A stretch of DNA of 64,000 nucleotides, taken from assembly GCA_944390825.1 (NCBI GenBank), contig CALXRG010000002.1:1-64000 (forward strand). The letters run 5' to 3'. The stretch's first letter is position 1. The number at the start of each line of letters is the position of its first letter. Of the stretch, positions 31,544 through 40,964 are shown piece by piece. Position numbers and translations under genes: made by a program. The notes under the pieces were generated by a model that was given only the letters and a program-made list of their open reading frames with translations, did not search any database and was not told the origin of the DNA. The DNA is from an uncultured Akkermansia sp. GTDB lineage: Bacteria > Verrucomicrobiota > Verrucomicrobiia > Verrucomicrobiales > Akkermansiaceae.

Positions 31544-34036
31544 TTAGCGGAAGCGCAGGTCGGGGATTTTGGCGGCGAGGGTGTCGAGTACTTGCTTGTG
31601 GGCGGCGTCGACTTCGGCCGCGGTGAGGGTTTTCTTCGCGTCGCGGTAGAGGAAGGTGTAGGTCATGGCTTTGCGGTCGGCGGCGATTTTTTCGCCGGTG
31701 GGGTCGCAGAAGATGTCTTTGAGTTTGCAGGCGACGAGGAGTTTTTGCTTGGCGGCTTCCACGGCTTTGAGGATGGTGGCGTTGCTCAGGTTGGCCGGGA
31801 CTTCCATGGAGGAGTCGCGGCTGGAGCCCGGGAATTGCGGCAGATCGGCTGCTTTGAAGGGGGCGGTGGCGATTTGCTGCAGTTTGCGCAGGTCGAGTTC
31901 GGCGTAGTAGCTTTCCAGCGGCAGGCCGAGTTCGCGGCAGGTGGCCAGGGCGATGCGGGTGAAGACGCCGCAGGCTTGCCCGTTGATTTGGACGTCGGCG
32001 ACGAGGGCTGCGGCGGGTCGTGCAACTTTGGCCGGGCTCAGGGTGATGGTGGCTTTGGGTACCAGGATGTCGAGTACGGCGCGCAGGTGGGCAAATTGGA
32101 CGTCGGCGGGTTTGGTGTCGGCCCAGCTGGCGGGGTTGAGTTTGCCGGCCATGAGGATGCCGAGGACTTCGGTTTCGATGTCTTTGCCTTTGCCGCCGCC
32201 GGTGTTGCGGAAGACGCGGCCGCTTTCAAAGAAGCGCAGGACTTCCATGCCCTGGTTGATGTTGCGCGCGGCAACGGCCAGCAGCCCGGGGGCCAGGGAG
32301 GGGCGCAGGGTGGAGTGGTCCTCCGAGATGGGCAGGGAGACGCGGATGATGTCGCCCTCCATCAGGGGCTTGGTCGGCAGGGCGTTTTTGACGCTGGCGA
32401 TGGTCGGGTCGATGCTTTCGGCGGCGATGAGTTTGAAGGTTTGGACTTCCAGGAAGCCGGCGCCGGCGAGTTTGTGCGAGAGGGCCATGCGATAGTCGTG
32501 CGCGCGGTCGGTGGCGGTTTCTTCGACGAAGATGGCGGTGTTGGTGGCCGGGATGTTGTCGATGCCGTAGACGCGGACGATTTCTTCCAGCAGGTCGCAG
32601 CTGCGCTTGAGGTCAAGGCGCCAGGGCGGGCAGTCCCAGTTGCCTTTGCCGTCGGTGTCGCGCAGGCCGAGGTTTTTGAGGATGCGGGCGGCTTCCAGGT
32701 GGGGGATGCTGCCGCGGGTCATGATGTCGAGTTCTTTCCAGTCGAGTTTGACCTGGTCGAGGGCGTAGTAGATTTTGGCGTCGGTGCCTTGCTCGAGGAC
32801 GGTGGCGGTGGGGGCGCTTTCCTCGGGGACGAGGCAGGGGGCTTGGCCGCCGACCATGATGGGTTCGGCGGTGCCACCGGCGCATTCGAGGATGAGTTGG
32901 GTGGCGCGTGCGGCGGCGCGCAGGACGTTCCACGGGGAGGTGCCGCGCTCAAAGCGGTAGGAGGAGTCGGAGCTCAGGCCGAGGCGGCGGCTGGTGAAGC
33001 GGATGCTGCTGCGCTGGAACCAGGCGGATTCGAGCACGATGTCGGTGGTGGTTTCGGTGACGCCGGAGCTGAGGCCGCCCATGATGCCGCCGATGGAGAG
33101 GGCGCGGCCGCTGGCGTCGGAAATGACGGCGTCGTCGCTCTTGAGCGTGTAGGTGTCGCCCATGAGGCTGGTGAAGGATTCGCCTTCTGCGGCGCGGCGG
33201 ATGTCGAGCGGGCCGGTGAGTTTGGCGGCGTCGAAGGCGTGCAGGGGATGTCCGAGCTCGAAGAGGCAGTAGTTGGTGATGTCCACCACGTTGTTGATGG
33301 GGCGCAGGCCGATGGCGATGAGGCGCTCGGCAAGCCACTCCGGGGAGGGGCCGACTTTGACCCCGCTGATGCGGGTGGCGGTGTAGAGGGGGCAGATCTC
33401 CGGGGCGGAGAGGCGGATGAAGTCGCCGGCGGGTAGGGTGGCGGCGGTGTCGCCAATGGCGCCGGGGTCGGCTTTGAGGGAGCGGCCGGTGATGCCGGCC
33501 AGTTCGCGGGCCATGCCCCAGTGGCTCAGCAGGTCCGGGCGGTTCGGGGTGATTTCCAGCTCGAAGATGGTGTCGGTCTCGATGAAGCTGCGTACGGGGG
33601 TGCCGATGGTGTAGTCCTGCGGGAGAATCCAGAGGCCGTGTTCTTTGTCCGGCAGGCCAAGCTCGGAGGCGGAGCAGAGCATGCCGCGGCTGGCGTGGCC
33701 GAGCATTTTGCCTTCTTTGATTTCCCAGCCGCCGGGCAGGATGGCGCCGGGCAGGGCGGCGGGGACTTTGTCGCCGACGCTGTAGTTGCTGGCGCCGCAG
33801 ACGATTTGGCGCAGTTCGCCTTCGCCGGCGTCGACCATGCAGACGTTGAGGTGGTCGCTGCCTTCAACGGGGGTTTTGCTGATGACTTGGGCGACGACGA
33901 CGAGGTCGGTGGTGACGCCGCGCTCCTGGATGCCTTCGACTTCGATGCCGGCGAAGGTGAGCATGTCTGCCATTTCCTGGGTGCCGAGGCCGCTGAGGTC
34001 GATGTAGGCGGAGAGCCAATTGAGGGAAACGTTCAT
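31544..34036 (-). CDS. pheT: Phenylalanine-tRNA ligase beta subunit
   Basis: The 830-residue subunit has the expected domains in order. An EMAP-type tRNA-binding domain (about 40-150: VVVAQVISKTPVEGSDHLNV) comes first. The B3/B4 editing region (about 210-380) contains RPINNVVDITNYCLFELGHP and HAFDAAKLTG. A B5 domain (about 410-480) and the catalytic-like core follow, and a C-terminal FDX-ACB domain ends the protein (YTFLYRDAKKTLTAAEVDAA). It forms the alpha2-beta2 enzyme with PheS, 67 nt upstream, and is cotranscribed from the pheS promoter. Confidence 0.97.
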   Translation of the reverse strand: MNVSLNWLSAYIDLSGLGTQEMADMLTFAGIEVEGIQERGVTTDLVVVAQVISKTPVEGSDHLNVCMVDAGEGELRQIVCGASNYSVGDKVPAALPGAILPGGWEIKEGKMLGHASRGMLCSASELGLPDKEHGLWILPQDYTIGTPVRSFIETDTIFELEITPNRPDLLSHWGMARELAGITGRSLKADPGAIGDTAATLPAGDFIRLSAPEICPLYTATRISGVKVGPSPEWLAERLIAIGLRPINNVVDITNYCLFELGHPLHAFDAAKLTGPLDIRRAAEGESFTSLMGDTYTLKSDDAVISDASGRALSIGGIMGGLSSGVTETTTDIVLESAWFQRSSIRFTSRRLGLSSDSSYRFERGTSPWNVLRAAARATQLILECAGGTAEPIMVGGQAPCLVPEESAPTATVLEQGTDAKIYYALDQVKLDWKELDIMTRGSIPHLEAARILKNLGLRDTDGKGNWDCPPWRLDLKRSCDLLEEIVRVYGIDNIPATNTAIFVEETATDRAHDYRMALSHKLAGAGFLEVQTFKLIAAESIDPTIASVKNALPTKPLMEGDIIRVSLPISEDHSTLRPSLAPGLLAVAARNINQGMEVLRFFESGRVFRNTGGGKGKDIETEVLGILMAGKLNPASWADTKPADVQFAHLRAVLDILVPKATITLSPAKVARPAAALVADVQINGQACGVFTRIALATCRELGLPLESYYAELDLRKLQQIATAPFKAADLPQFPGSSRDSSMEVPANLSNATILKAVEAAKQKLLVACKLKDIFCDPTGEKIAADRKAMTYTFLYRDAKKTLTAAEVDAAHKQVLDTLAAKIPDLRFR

Positions 34037-34103
34037 GAGGGGGGAAAAAGGGGTTGTGTCTGACGCGGTGAATGGTGATGTCTGACGGGGGAAAAACGGG
34101 TGT

Positions 34104-35114
34104 TTAGTGGAACTGGGCGAGGAAGCGGGCGTCGTTCTCGATGAGGAGGCGGATGTCGCGGATGCCCCAGCGGATCATGGCGAGGCGCTCCAGGCCGATG
34201 CCGAAGGCGAAGCCGGTGCAGCCGGTGTAGAGTTGCTTGCCGGTGACTTTGTCGATGTTTTCGAAGACGGCCGGGTTGACCATGCCGCAGCCGGCGATTT
34301 CGATCCAGCGGGGGGCCTGGCCGGCGGCTTGCAGTTGGACGTCGATTTCAAAGCTCGGTTCCGTGAACGGGAAGAAGTGCGGGCGGAAGCGTACGGCGGT
34401 TTCGCTGCCGAAGAGGGCTTTGAGGAAGTATTCCAGGGTGCCTTTGAGGTCGCCGACGCTTACGGCGCGGTCGACGTAGAGGCCTTCAATCTGGTTGAAG
34501 GCGGAGAGGTGGGTGGCGTCGATGGCGTCGCGGCGGAAGGCGGAGCCGGGGCAGATGATGCGCACGGGCGGGGCCTGCTTTTCCATGGTGCGGGCCTGGA
34601 CGGTGCTGGTCTGGGTGCGCAGGAGTTTGCCGCTGTCGAAGTAGAAGGTGTCTTTTTCGTTGCGGGCGGGGTGGTCTTCCGGGGTGTTGAGGGCGTCGAA
34701 GCAGTGCCACTCGTCTTCGATGTCCGGGCCGTCGGAGAGGGTGAAGCCCATGCGGCGCAGGATGCGCACGGCTTCGTCGCGTACGAGGCTGATGGGGTGC
34801 AGGCCGCCGGTGGCCAGGGTGGCGCCGGGCAGGGTCAGATCGGTGCCGGCGACGGCCGCGGCGTCGAGTTCGGCTTGCAGGGCGGTTTTCCGGGCGTCAA
34901 GGGCGGCGGTGATGGTGGCGCGGGCTTCGTTGAGCAGGGCGCCGACGACTGGTTTGTCTTCTTTGGGGACGTTGCGCATGCCCTGCTGCACCTGGGTAAG
35001 GGAGCCTTTCTTGCCCAGGATGCTGACGCGGGCTTCTTCCAGTCCTTTCATGTCGGTGATGCCGGCAATGCGGGCCACGGCCTCGGCTTGTACGCTTGCG
35101 ATCTGTTCTTTCAT
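34104..35114 (-). CDS. pheS: Phenylalanine-tRNA ligase alpha subunit
   Basis: The 336-residue catalytic subunit joins phenylalanine to tRNA-Phe. It has an N-terminal coiled coil, then the class II motifs: HPARNEKDTFYF, motif 2 CPGSAFRRDAIDATHLSAFN, FEIDVQ, and motif 3 GFAFGIGLERLAMIRWGIRD. The length matches bacterial PheS. The promoter at 35130-35157 gives a short leader of about 8 nt. No attenuator-like leader peptide is present. Confidence 0.97.
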   Translation of the reverse strand: MKEQIASVQAEAVARIAGITDMKGLEEARVSILGKKGSLTQVQQGMRNVPKEDKPVVGALLNEARATITAALDARKTALQAELDAAAVAGTDLTLPGATLATGGLHPISLVRDEAVRILRRMGFTLSDGPDIEDEWHCFDALNTPEDHPARNEKDTFYFDSGKLLRTQTSTVQARTMEKQAPPVRIICPGSAFRRDAIDATHLSAFNQIEGLYVDRAVSVGDLKGTLEYFLKALFGSETAVRFRPHFFPFTEPSFEIDVQLQAAGQAPRWIEIAGCGMVNPAVFENIDKVTGKQLYTGCTGFAFGIGLERLAMIRWGIRDIRLLIENDARFLAQFH

Positions 35115-35129
35115 AACTTTCAGCAGGAA

Positions 35130-35157
35130 ACTATACGCCGAGCGGGGGATTTGTCAA
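35130..35157 (-). promoter_or_regulatory. pheST promoter
   Basis: Minus strand: TTGACA (35157-35152), 16-bp spacer, TATAGT (35135-35130), 15 nt to the pheS ATG. Confidence 0.75.
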
Positions 35158-35396
35158 GGCGTTTCTCGTGTTGTCTCTCAAGCCGTGCGGATTGTAAAAT
35201 CAGAATCAGCATGCCGGAGGTGAATGGAAAAATCAGGGACGGCACGCCGGGAGGTGCCAGGCGTCAGTGATTACTGTTCGCACCGGAGCTCCCGCATAGC
35301 GCGGGAAGGTCTTCCGGGTAGCTCACAGGGGGGCACAGGGGCAACGCGGCCATGCTCCGGTTGCTGCCGCTTCCCGGTGAGGCTGCCGTGGGGGTG

Positions 35397-37103
35397 TTAC
35401 GCGACAGGGGTGGCTGCGTCTTCCAGCAGCTTGCGGGCGCGGCGCAGTTCGCGTGAGATCTGGTCGGCTGTGGCTTGCTGCCGGCTCAGCAGGTGGCTCA
35501 TCATCGTGAGCGCAACTTCGTGCTCCCCGGAGTAGACGGCGATGCCGTCGTGCAGCTCATGGCGCAGATCCTGCGCGGTTCGCAGGTATTGGGTGTGTGC
35601 CATGACGTAGATGTCGGGGTTGAGGTTGCGTGCCATGGTGGCGATTTCCATGGCGGGTGCGGCGGGAGAGGTGATGATGATGGAGATGGCTTGCGCGGCT
35701 CCGGCGTCGGCGAGGATGGAGCGCCGGCAGGCATCGCCATGGATGGCGGGGATGCCTTCCCGGTGGAGGCGGTTGACGGTGTCGATGTTCATTTCCACGA
35801 CGACGGCGTCGACGTCGTTTTCCCGCAGCAGCCGGGTGCAGATTTGCCCGCAGGGACCGTAGCCTACGATGATGACCCGATCCCGGTCGCCGGTGGGCGG
35901 GGGTACGGCTTCGTTGCCGGTGGAGGCGACCAGGCCGATGCCGCGTGCTTCCAGGGCGCTGATGAGCCGGGGGACGAAGCGGAAGCAGGCGGCATTGATC
36001 GTGATGGTGATGATGGCTACACCGGTGATGACGTTGGCGGCTTCCTGGGGCAGGACGCCGTATTCGGAGGCGGCCAGAGAGGCCAGGATGAAGGAGAACT
36101 CACCGATTTGCGTCAGGGTCGCCGCAACCGTGACCGATTTGCGGAAGGGAGCCCTGAGCAGGCGCAGGGTGATGTAGCAGACGGCGCTGGCCCCCAGGAT
36201 GGTGACCGCGACAGTGGCGAGCAGCAGGGCCCAGTGCTGCCAGATGGTCGTGGGGTCGAACCCCATGCCGACCGAGACAAAGAAGAGCACCGCAAAGGCA
36301 TCACGCATCGGCAAAGCATCACTGGCTGCCCGCGCGGCAAACTTGCTCTGCCCGACCACCATGCCGGAGAGGAAGGCGCCAAACTCCAGGGAGGCATCAA
36401 AGACGTAGGAGGACAGCGCCGCTATACCCAGCGCAAACGCCAGTACCGATAGGGTGAAGAGTTCGCCGGAGGCGAATCTCGAGACGCTGGTCAGCACCCG
36501 GCCGATGACGCGCCGGCCCAGGTAAACGACGCAGATGACCAGAAGGACGAGCTTGACGGCCATCCAGAGCAGGGATTCCAGCAGGGGCTTGTCACCGAAG
36601 AGGACGGGCATGAGCACGAGCATCATGATGGTGAAGATGTCCTCGACGACGAGGATACCCAGCCCGGTGTGGCCGGCCGGTGTTTGCAGGATGCGGTTGT
36701 CGGCCAGCACGCGGGTGAGTACGACGGTGCTGGTGACGCAGGCGCAGATGCCGAACATGATGCAGCCGACGGTGTCCAGCCCGAGCGAGTCTCCCACCCA
36801 CCAGGCGGCTGCTGCGACGATGAGGGTGCGCATGACCATGCTGATGATGGCGGTCGGCAGGGCAAGGCGCTGGACGGCGACGAGGTCTTTGAAGTGGAAG
36901 TGCAGCCCAACGCCGAAGAGGAGGAGGACGACGCCGACGTGGGAGAAATCCTCGACGAGTTTGTGATCCAGGTGGGCTCCCCAGAGCTGGGCGATGATGA
37001 TGCCGGCCAGCAGGTAGCCGATGAGCGAGGAGAGGCGCAGGCGCTCGGCAAGCATGCCGAGTACCAGCGCGAGGGTCAGGGTGATGGCGAGGGTGATGAT
37101 CAT
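35397..37103 (-). CDS. Kef/YbaL-type cation:proton antiporter (CPA2)
   Basis: The 568-residue protein has about 12 membrane helices (residues 1-390) with CPA2 signatures: GMLAERLRLSSLIGYLLAGI, FSHVGVVLLLFGVGLHFHFK and ILVVEDIFTIMMLVLMPVLF, which includes the conserved Asp of the ion path. A cytoplasmic Rossmann RCK (TrkA-N) domain follows from about residue 415 (RVIIVGYGPCGQICTRLLRE). Such proteins exchange K+ or Na+ for H+ under nucleotide control. A C-terminal glutathione-type regulator is not seen, so YbaL-like is a better label than KefB/C. Confidence 0.9.
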   Translation of the reverse strand: MIITLAITLTLALVLGMLAERLRLSSLIGYLLAGIIIAQLWGAHLDHKLVEDFSHVGVVLLLFGVGLHFHFKDLVAVQRLALPTAIISMVMRTLIVAAAAWWVGDSLGLDTVGCIMFGICACVTSTVVLTRVLADNRILQTPAGHTGLGILVVEDIFTIMMLVLMPVLFGDKPLLESLLWMAVKLVLLVICVVYLGRRVIGRVLTSVSRFASGELFTLSVLAFALGIAALSSYVFDASLEFGAFLSGMVVGQSKFAARAASDALPMRDAFAVLFFVSVGMGFDPTTIWQHWALLLATVAVTILGASAVCYITLRLLRAPFRKSVTVAATLTQIGEFSFILASLAASEYGVLPQEAANVITGVAIITITINAACFRFVPRLISALEARGIGLVASTGNEAVPPPTGDRDRVIIVGYGPCGQICTRLLRENDVDAVVVEMNIDTVNRLHREGIPAIHGDACRRSILADAGAAQAISIIITSPAAPAMEIATMARNLNPDIYVMAHTQYLRTAQDLRHELHDGIAVYSGEHEVALTMMSHLLSRQQATADQISRELRRARKLLEDAATPVA

Positions 37104-37137
37104 ACGGTGGGGATGAGGCCGCTGTTTGCCGCGGGCG

Positions 37138-38664
37138 TCATTTCAGGATGCGTGCCCAGAGGACTTTCAGGTAGCGGCCCTCGGGGTAGGTGGAGAGGAA
37201 GGGGTGATCCCAGCCGGGGCCGGTCATTTCGAGGATTTGCAGGCGGCGGCCCAGTCGCTGGGCGGCTTTGATGACGACTTTTTCAAACTCAGCCGGGCTG
37301 ACGAGTCCGGAGCAGGAGCAGGTGACGAAAAGCCCGCCTCGGCGCACGCACTGCAGGCCGAGCAGGTTGAGGTCGTGGTATTTGCGCAGGCCTTCCTCTT
37401 TCTCCTCATCGCGGCTGAGGACGAACTTGGGCGGGTCGAGCAGGACGGTGTCGAAGAGTTTGCCGTTGCGGACCATCTGGCGGGCGTAGACGAAGGCATC
37501 GGCATGGACGAAGTCGATGCGCAGCGGCCCATGGGCGGCATTGATGTTGGCGTTGCGCTGAGCCATGGCGATGGCTTTTTCGTCGAGGTCAACGGCTGTG
37601 ACTTCAGCGGCTCCGTGCAGCTTGGCCTGGATGGAGAAGCCGCCGGAGTAGCAGCAGAGATCCAGCAGGCTCTTGCCGGCGGTGAGTCGGGCGAGCTTGA
37701 GGCGGTTGTCGCGCTGGTCGCAGAAGAAACCGGTTTTGTGCCCCTGCGCGAAGTCGACTTCATAATGAACGCCGTGCTCGGTGATGCGCACCTTGTGCAC
37801 CGGGGCACTGGGAGGAGCCTGAGTGAGGTCGATGCCTTCCATGCGCGCAATGCTTTCATCCACCGCAATCACATGGCGGCTGGTGCCGCACAGCTCGTGC
37901 AGCAGGGGCAGCCAGCGGCCTAACCGCAGCCAGACGCCCAGCGTGCTCACCTCGAGGCTGAGCACATCCGCATAGCGATCGACAATGAGGCCGCCCAAGC
38001 CATCCGAATCGCCGTGGATGACGCGGTAGGCGTTGCTGACCTCATCGAGCCGGCAGTCGTTGCGGCGCCAGCTGACAGCGCGGCGGATGGCTTGCTCCAG
38101 GTCTTCCTCCGTGAGGGGTTCAGGGCCGTGGTGCAGCATGCGCAGGGGCGTGCGGCTGCGGGGGTTCCAGAAACCGCCGCCGAAGAGTTCCCCGTTTTTA
38201 TCGTAGACGTTGATCAGGCCGCCGGCTTGCGCATCGGAGCTGGAGGCTCCCAGCATGCGCGGGAAGACGGCGGGGTTGTAGGTGAAGTATTTGAGCTGCA
38301 CCCAGGGGGTACGCCACTGCTCACTGCCGGCGGGTGCCTCGGTCTTGGAGACGGCGGGGCGACTTGTTCCCGATGCTGCGGGGCGTGAGGAAACCGGATG
38401 TGAGGAAACCGGACGGGAAGGAGCTGGGCGTGAGGAGAGGGCTTGAGAAGAAGCCGGGTGCGGGGCCGCCGTGCGGGACGGACCGGGCAGGTTCACACCC
38501 TTGCGCCCGCGGCGGGGAGCCCCGGAGGAGTCACTGCGGGTGCCGGGATCATAGAAATCCTGAAAATCGGGGCGAGGGGCAAAGCGCTGATTGTCTGAGG
38601 AGAAGGAATCACGCCGAGGTCTGCCGGCAGAGCCCTGGCCCCGCCCTCTGTTTTGGTCACGCAT
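37138..38664 (-). CDS. RlmI-like rRNA (cytosine-C5) methyltransferase with long N-terminal extension
   Basis: From the ATG at 38664 the protein has 508 residues. The last 350 are a PUA domain (VQLKYFTYNPAVFPRMLGAS) plus an RlmI/YccW-type SAM methyltransferase core: LLDLCCYSGGFSIQAKLHGA, VTAVDLDEKAIAMAQRNANI, LLDPPKFVLSRDE and FVTCSCSGLVSP. This family methylates C1962 of 23S rRNA. The first 110-120 residues are a disordered Arg/Ser/Pro-rich segment with SRPxxS-type repeats that RlmI (about 396 residues) lacks. The promoter at 38674-38702 places the start site at about the ATG and fixes this start. Confidence 0.85.
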   Translation of the reverse strand: MRDQNRGRGQGSAGRPRRDSFSSDNQRFAPRPDFQDFYDPGTRSDSSGAPRRGRKGVNLPGPSRTAAPHPASSQALSSRPAPSRPVSSHPVSSRPAASGTSRPAVSKTEAPAGSEQWRTPWVQLKYFTYNPAVFPRMLGASSSDAQAGGLINVYDKNGELFGGGFWNPRSRTPLRMLHHGPEPLTEEDLEQAIRRAVSWRRNDCRLDEVSNAYRVIHGDSDGLGGLIVDRYADVLSLEVSTLGVWLRLGRWLPLLHELCGTSRHVIAVDESIARMEGIDLTQAPPSAPVHKVRITEHGVHYEVDFAQGHKTGFFCDQRDNRLKLARLTAGKSLLDLCCYSGGFSIQAKLHGAAEVTAVDLDEKAIAMAQRNANINAAHGPLRIDFVHADAFVYARQMVRNGKLFDTVLLDPPKFVLSRDEEKEEGLRKYHDLNLLGLQCVRRGGLFVTCSCSGLVSPAEFEKVVIKAAQRLGRRLQILEMTGPGWDHPFLSTYPEGRYLKVLWARILK

Positions 38665-38673
38665 CACGCGGGA

Positions 38674-38702
38674 ATTGTACGCTGAGCCCACCCCGATGTC
38701 AA
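38674..38702 (-). promoter_or_regulatory. Promoter of the RlmI-like gene
   Basis: Minus strand: TTGACA (38702-38697), 17-bp spacer, TACAAT (38679-38674), 9 nt to the ATG. It is close to consensus, and the mRNA should be leaderless or have only 1-3 leading nucleotides. Confidence 0.75.
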
Positions 38703-38817
38703 TCTCAGAAACAGGCGCGGCACCTTTGTAGCGAGTCAGCAACGGCACCGGCTCACCGCCGGGCATACCGGGCCGTGAACAAACGCCCCGGCGCGCCACA
38801 AAACGCCCCGGCGTGCC

Positions 38818-38861
38818 GCATGCCCAGCGCTCAGGGTGGTGCGCCCGCGTTCCCGCGGCAG
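38818..38861. repeat. 44-bp dispersed repeat, copy 1
   Basis: GCATGCCCAGCGCTCAGGGT and following bases match 40117-40160 at about 35 of 44 positions. On the minus strand both can be read as LPRERxRxTLSxGHA. Just upstream on the plus strand is a short tandem repeat of AACGCCCCGGCG. Confidence 0.65.
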
Positions 38862-38960
38862 CTCTTCGGGGCGCTCGCGTGGACTGATTATTGCATGTTC
38901 CTGACACCTCACTATGCTGCCCGATGAGCCTCTGGTCGAGCTGAGTGCCATGGCCGCGAC

Positions 38961-39398
38961 TTACCGTTCGTTCTCCGTGCTCTCAAACTCACGGTTGAGA
39001 AGCTTCAGACAAGCTTCGTATACGTATACGCGATTTCTCTTCATGCCTGTAATCTCCCTAAGAATGCCCATATGCACCAACTTGGTCAAAACATGATGAA
39101 CAGTTGCAGCACTCAGATGGCTTTCCTCAATGAGGCTTGTGCTGTTCGATGCAAGCTTGCTCTTAAACACGTCCAGCTTCCTTACGAATGAAAGAAAAGA
39201 GCAGCGAGAGCGCGCAAGGCAAGTAGGCACCCTGCGCATTCAATTTGCCTATGGCTGCCAGAGCCTGGTCGTGCCATCGATGCAATTCGGGGGAAGCACC
39301 ACTGGGGACTTGGGAGGAAGAGGCATGGGAATGAATGCCTTGACTCTCTCCCCCGTCATGGAAATGATTTCATATGCGCCCGTATGCTGCCTCTCCAT
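38961..39398 (-). pseudogene. fic-family gene reduced to its two ends
   Basis: From an ATG at 39398 the frame reads MERQHTGAYEIISMTGERVK and AFIPMPLPPKSPVVL, the Fic N-terminal region, and stops near 39250. In another frame, from about 39210 to 38961, is the C-terminal winged helix: SAATVHHVLTKLVHMGILRE, then ITGMKRNRVYVYEACLKLLN. The entire Fic core with the HPFxxGNGRxGR AMP-transferase motif is absent. It is a deleted pseudogene of a self-standing Fic AMPylase or related regulator. Confidence 0.75.
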
Positions 39399-40046
39399 GC
39401 TTCCATTCCACAAGAACAAAAAGTACTTGTCTATTCCATTGTTTCAGCCTCTTTTAGAATAAGATGGAGATGCAGTCTCTTTTATTCTAGAGAACGAGAA
39501 TAAGAAATTGCTTATTCCAATTTTGGGGGTAATTTTATAATAAGATTCTCAGAGCGCCACTCGATTCGTAGGTACTCAACGAGCTCACCGCCCTGACGCG
39601 GGTGGCGAGCTCTTGGCTTGAGTTGGTATCGGGCTCATGGGAAATTAGGCTTTGGTGCTCGAGCCTCTCTCCCCGGCCTCCGGTAGCTCCAGTATGCCGG
39701 GCAGCAGTCTTTGCATTGCTTTGCTCAGCGGCTTTTCCAGCCGCTCTCTCCGCTGGCATCAATATCCGTGACCCGGCTCAGTCGGAAGGGGGTGTAGCGT
39801 GAATCGATGGAGTCAAACAGCTGCCAGGTGCGAAACGACGCCCGCTTGTACACGCGGGGGCTCTCCGTGCTTTCCTGGCTATGGGGGCTGATGCATGATG
39901 GGACGGCAAGCGGCAGTACGGCAAGCGGCAGTTTGGTCTGTGTTTTTTCCATCGTGAGGGTCGGGTGGCAGGATTGTGTCTTTTTGCGCTTTCCCCGTTT
40001 TTCCCCAGCTGGCGAAGCTGTTGTGCTGCGTGTCGGTACGCTTCGG
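39399..40046. other. Intergenic stretch, no firm gene
   Basis: The first 150 bp are AT-rich and presumably hold the old fic promoter. Around 39540-39780 a minus-strand frame (GELVEYLRIEWRSENLII) looks protein-like, but it is short and has no start. Around 39800-39960 a minus-strand frame (MEKTQTKLPLAVLPLAVPSC) could be a signal-peptide-like start, also without support. Probably decayed genes. Confidence 0.4.
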
Positions 40047-40964
40047 TCAGGGGCGTGTGCTGCCTCGGTGAGGCCTGCCGGAGCGGGAGGGTAGGCTGAG
40101 GGGACTGCGGGGGGAGGCATGCCCGACGCTCAGGGTGCTGCGTGTACGCTCGCGCGGCAGGTAGACGCTGTATTGTCCCGGGGAAGGCAGGAGCCTGTCA
40201 AGTATGCTGTGCTTGAATTGTATCCAGCGGCGGATGAGGGGCTCGCATTTGACAAGCCACGGGGAGAGGGTGGTCATGTAGCGCCGCCGTTCTTCGCGAC
40301 TGCGCGGACCCCAGGAGAGGTTGTGCCCCGTTACCAGGAAGGTCGAGGTCAGGAGGCGCGGGAGCAGCTCGATACGCGGGGAAAATGCCAGCAGCCGGCG
40401 GGCAAAGAAGAGATCGGCGAGGCATTTCCATCGGCTGTTGAAGCGCAGTCCCCTGCGGCGGACGGACTCCGCCCGGAAAAAGGTGGTGCAGGTCTCGATG
40501 CCGCACTGCACGGCACTGCTCCAAAGGCGCGGGGCAAGTGCGCGGCGATGGCTGATGTAATGGTGATCTTCATCCAGAATCAGGAATGAGGTCAGTACCA
40601 GCTCGGGCTCGCTATCCCGCGAAAAGGCGTCGGCAACGGCCGCGAGTGCGCCGGGGAGATACTGCTCATCGCTGTTGAGCAGGGCGGTCACTTCTGCTTC
40701 ATAGGGCAGGTTGGCCCATGCGCGGTTGATGGCGTCGTAGGCTCCTGCGTCCGGCTCGCTCGCGAAGGTGAAGCGGTACCCCTCCACCCCTTCGTGAGCC
40801 GTCCGCCATTCTTCCAGCCAGGAGAGGCTGCCGTCTGTCGAGCCTCCATCCTGCACGTGGTGGTGTACCTGTACGCCGCTGCCCACCTGATCGGCAACTG
40901 AGCGCACGCAGCAGGTCAGCCACGGCAGGGCATCCAGCGAGGGGGTGACAATGTAGAAGAGCAT
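40047..40964 (-). CDS. Family 2 glycosyltransferase
   Basis: The 305-residue protein starts at the ATG at 40964 with LFYIVTPSLDALPWLTCCVR. It has the GT2 nucleotide-sugar site VQDGGSTDGSLSWLEEW, SEPDAGAYDAINRAWANL and the metal-binding-like region TALLNSDEQYLPG. This WcaA-type arrangement transfers a sugar to a surface glycan; donor and acceptor are unknown. The last 30-40 residues (RERTRSTLSVGHASPRSPLS and on) come from the dispersed repeat at 40117-40160 plus low-complexity sequence, so the native C-terminus seems to have been altered. It lies alone, without other glycan genes. Confidence 0.85.
   Translation of the reverse strand: MLFYIVTPSLDALPWLTCCVRSVADQVGSGVQVHHHVQDGGSTDGSLSWLEEWRTAHEGVEGYRFTFASEPDAGAYDAINRAWANLPYEAEVTALLNSDEQYLPGALAAVADAFSRDSEPELVLTSFLILDEDHHYISHRRALAPRLWSSAVQCGIETCTTFFRAESVRRRGLRFNSRWKCLADLFFARRLLAFSPRIELLPRLLTSTFLVTGHNLSWGPRSREERRRYMTTLSPWLVKCEPLIRRWIQFKHSILDRLLPSPGQYSVYLPRERTRSTLSVGHASPRSPLSLPSRSGRPHRGSTRP
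40117..40160. repeat. 44-bp dispersed repeat, copy 2
   Basis: Begins GCATGCCCGACGCTCAGGGT; about 35/44 identical to 38818-38861. It lies within the 3' end of the glycosyltransferase frame. Confidence 0.65.

Noticed and set aside
38664..38907. Start of the RlmI-like gene further upstream (38907)
   Set aside because: The near-consensus promoter lies inside that extension, and the extra 80 residues read through a dispersed repeat.
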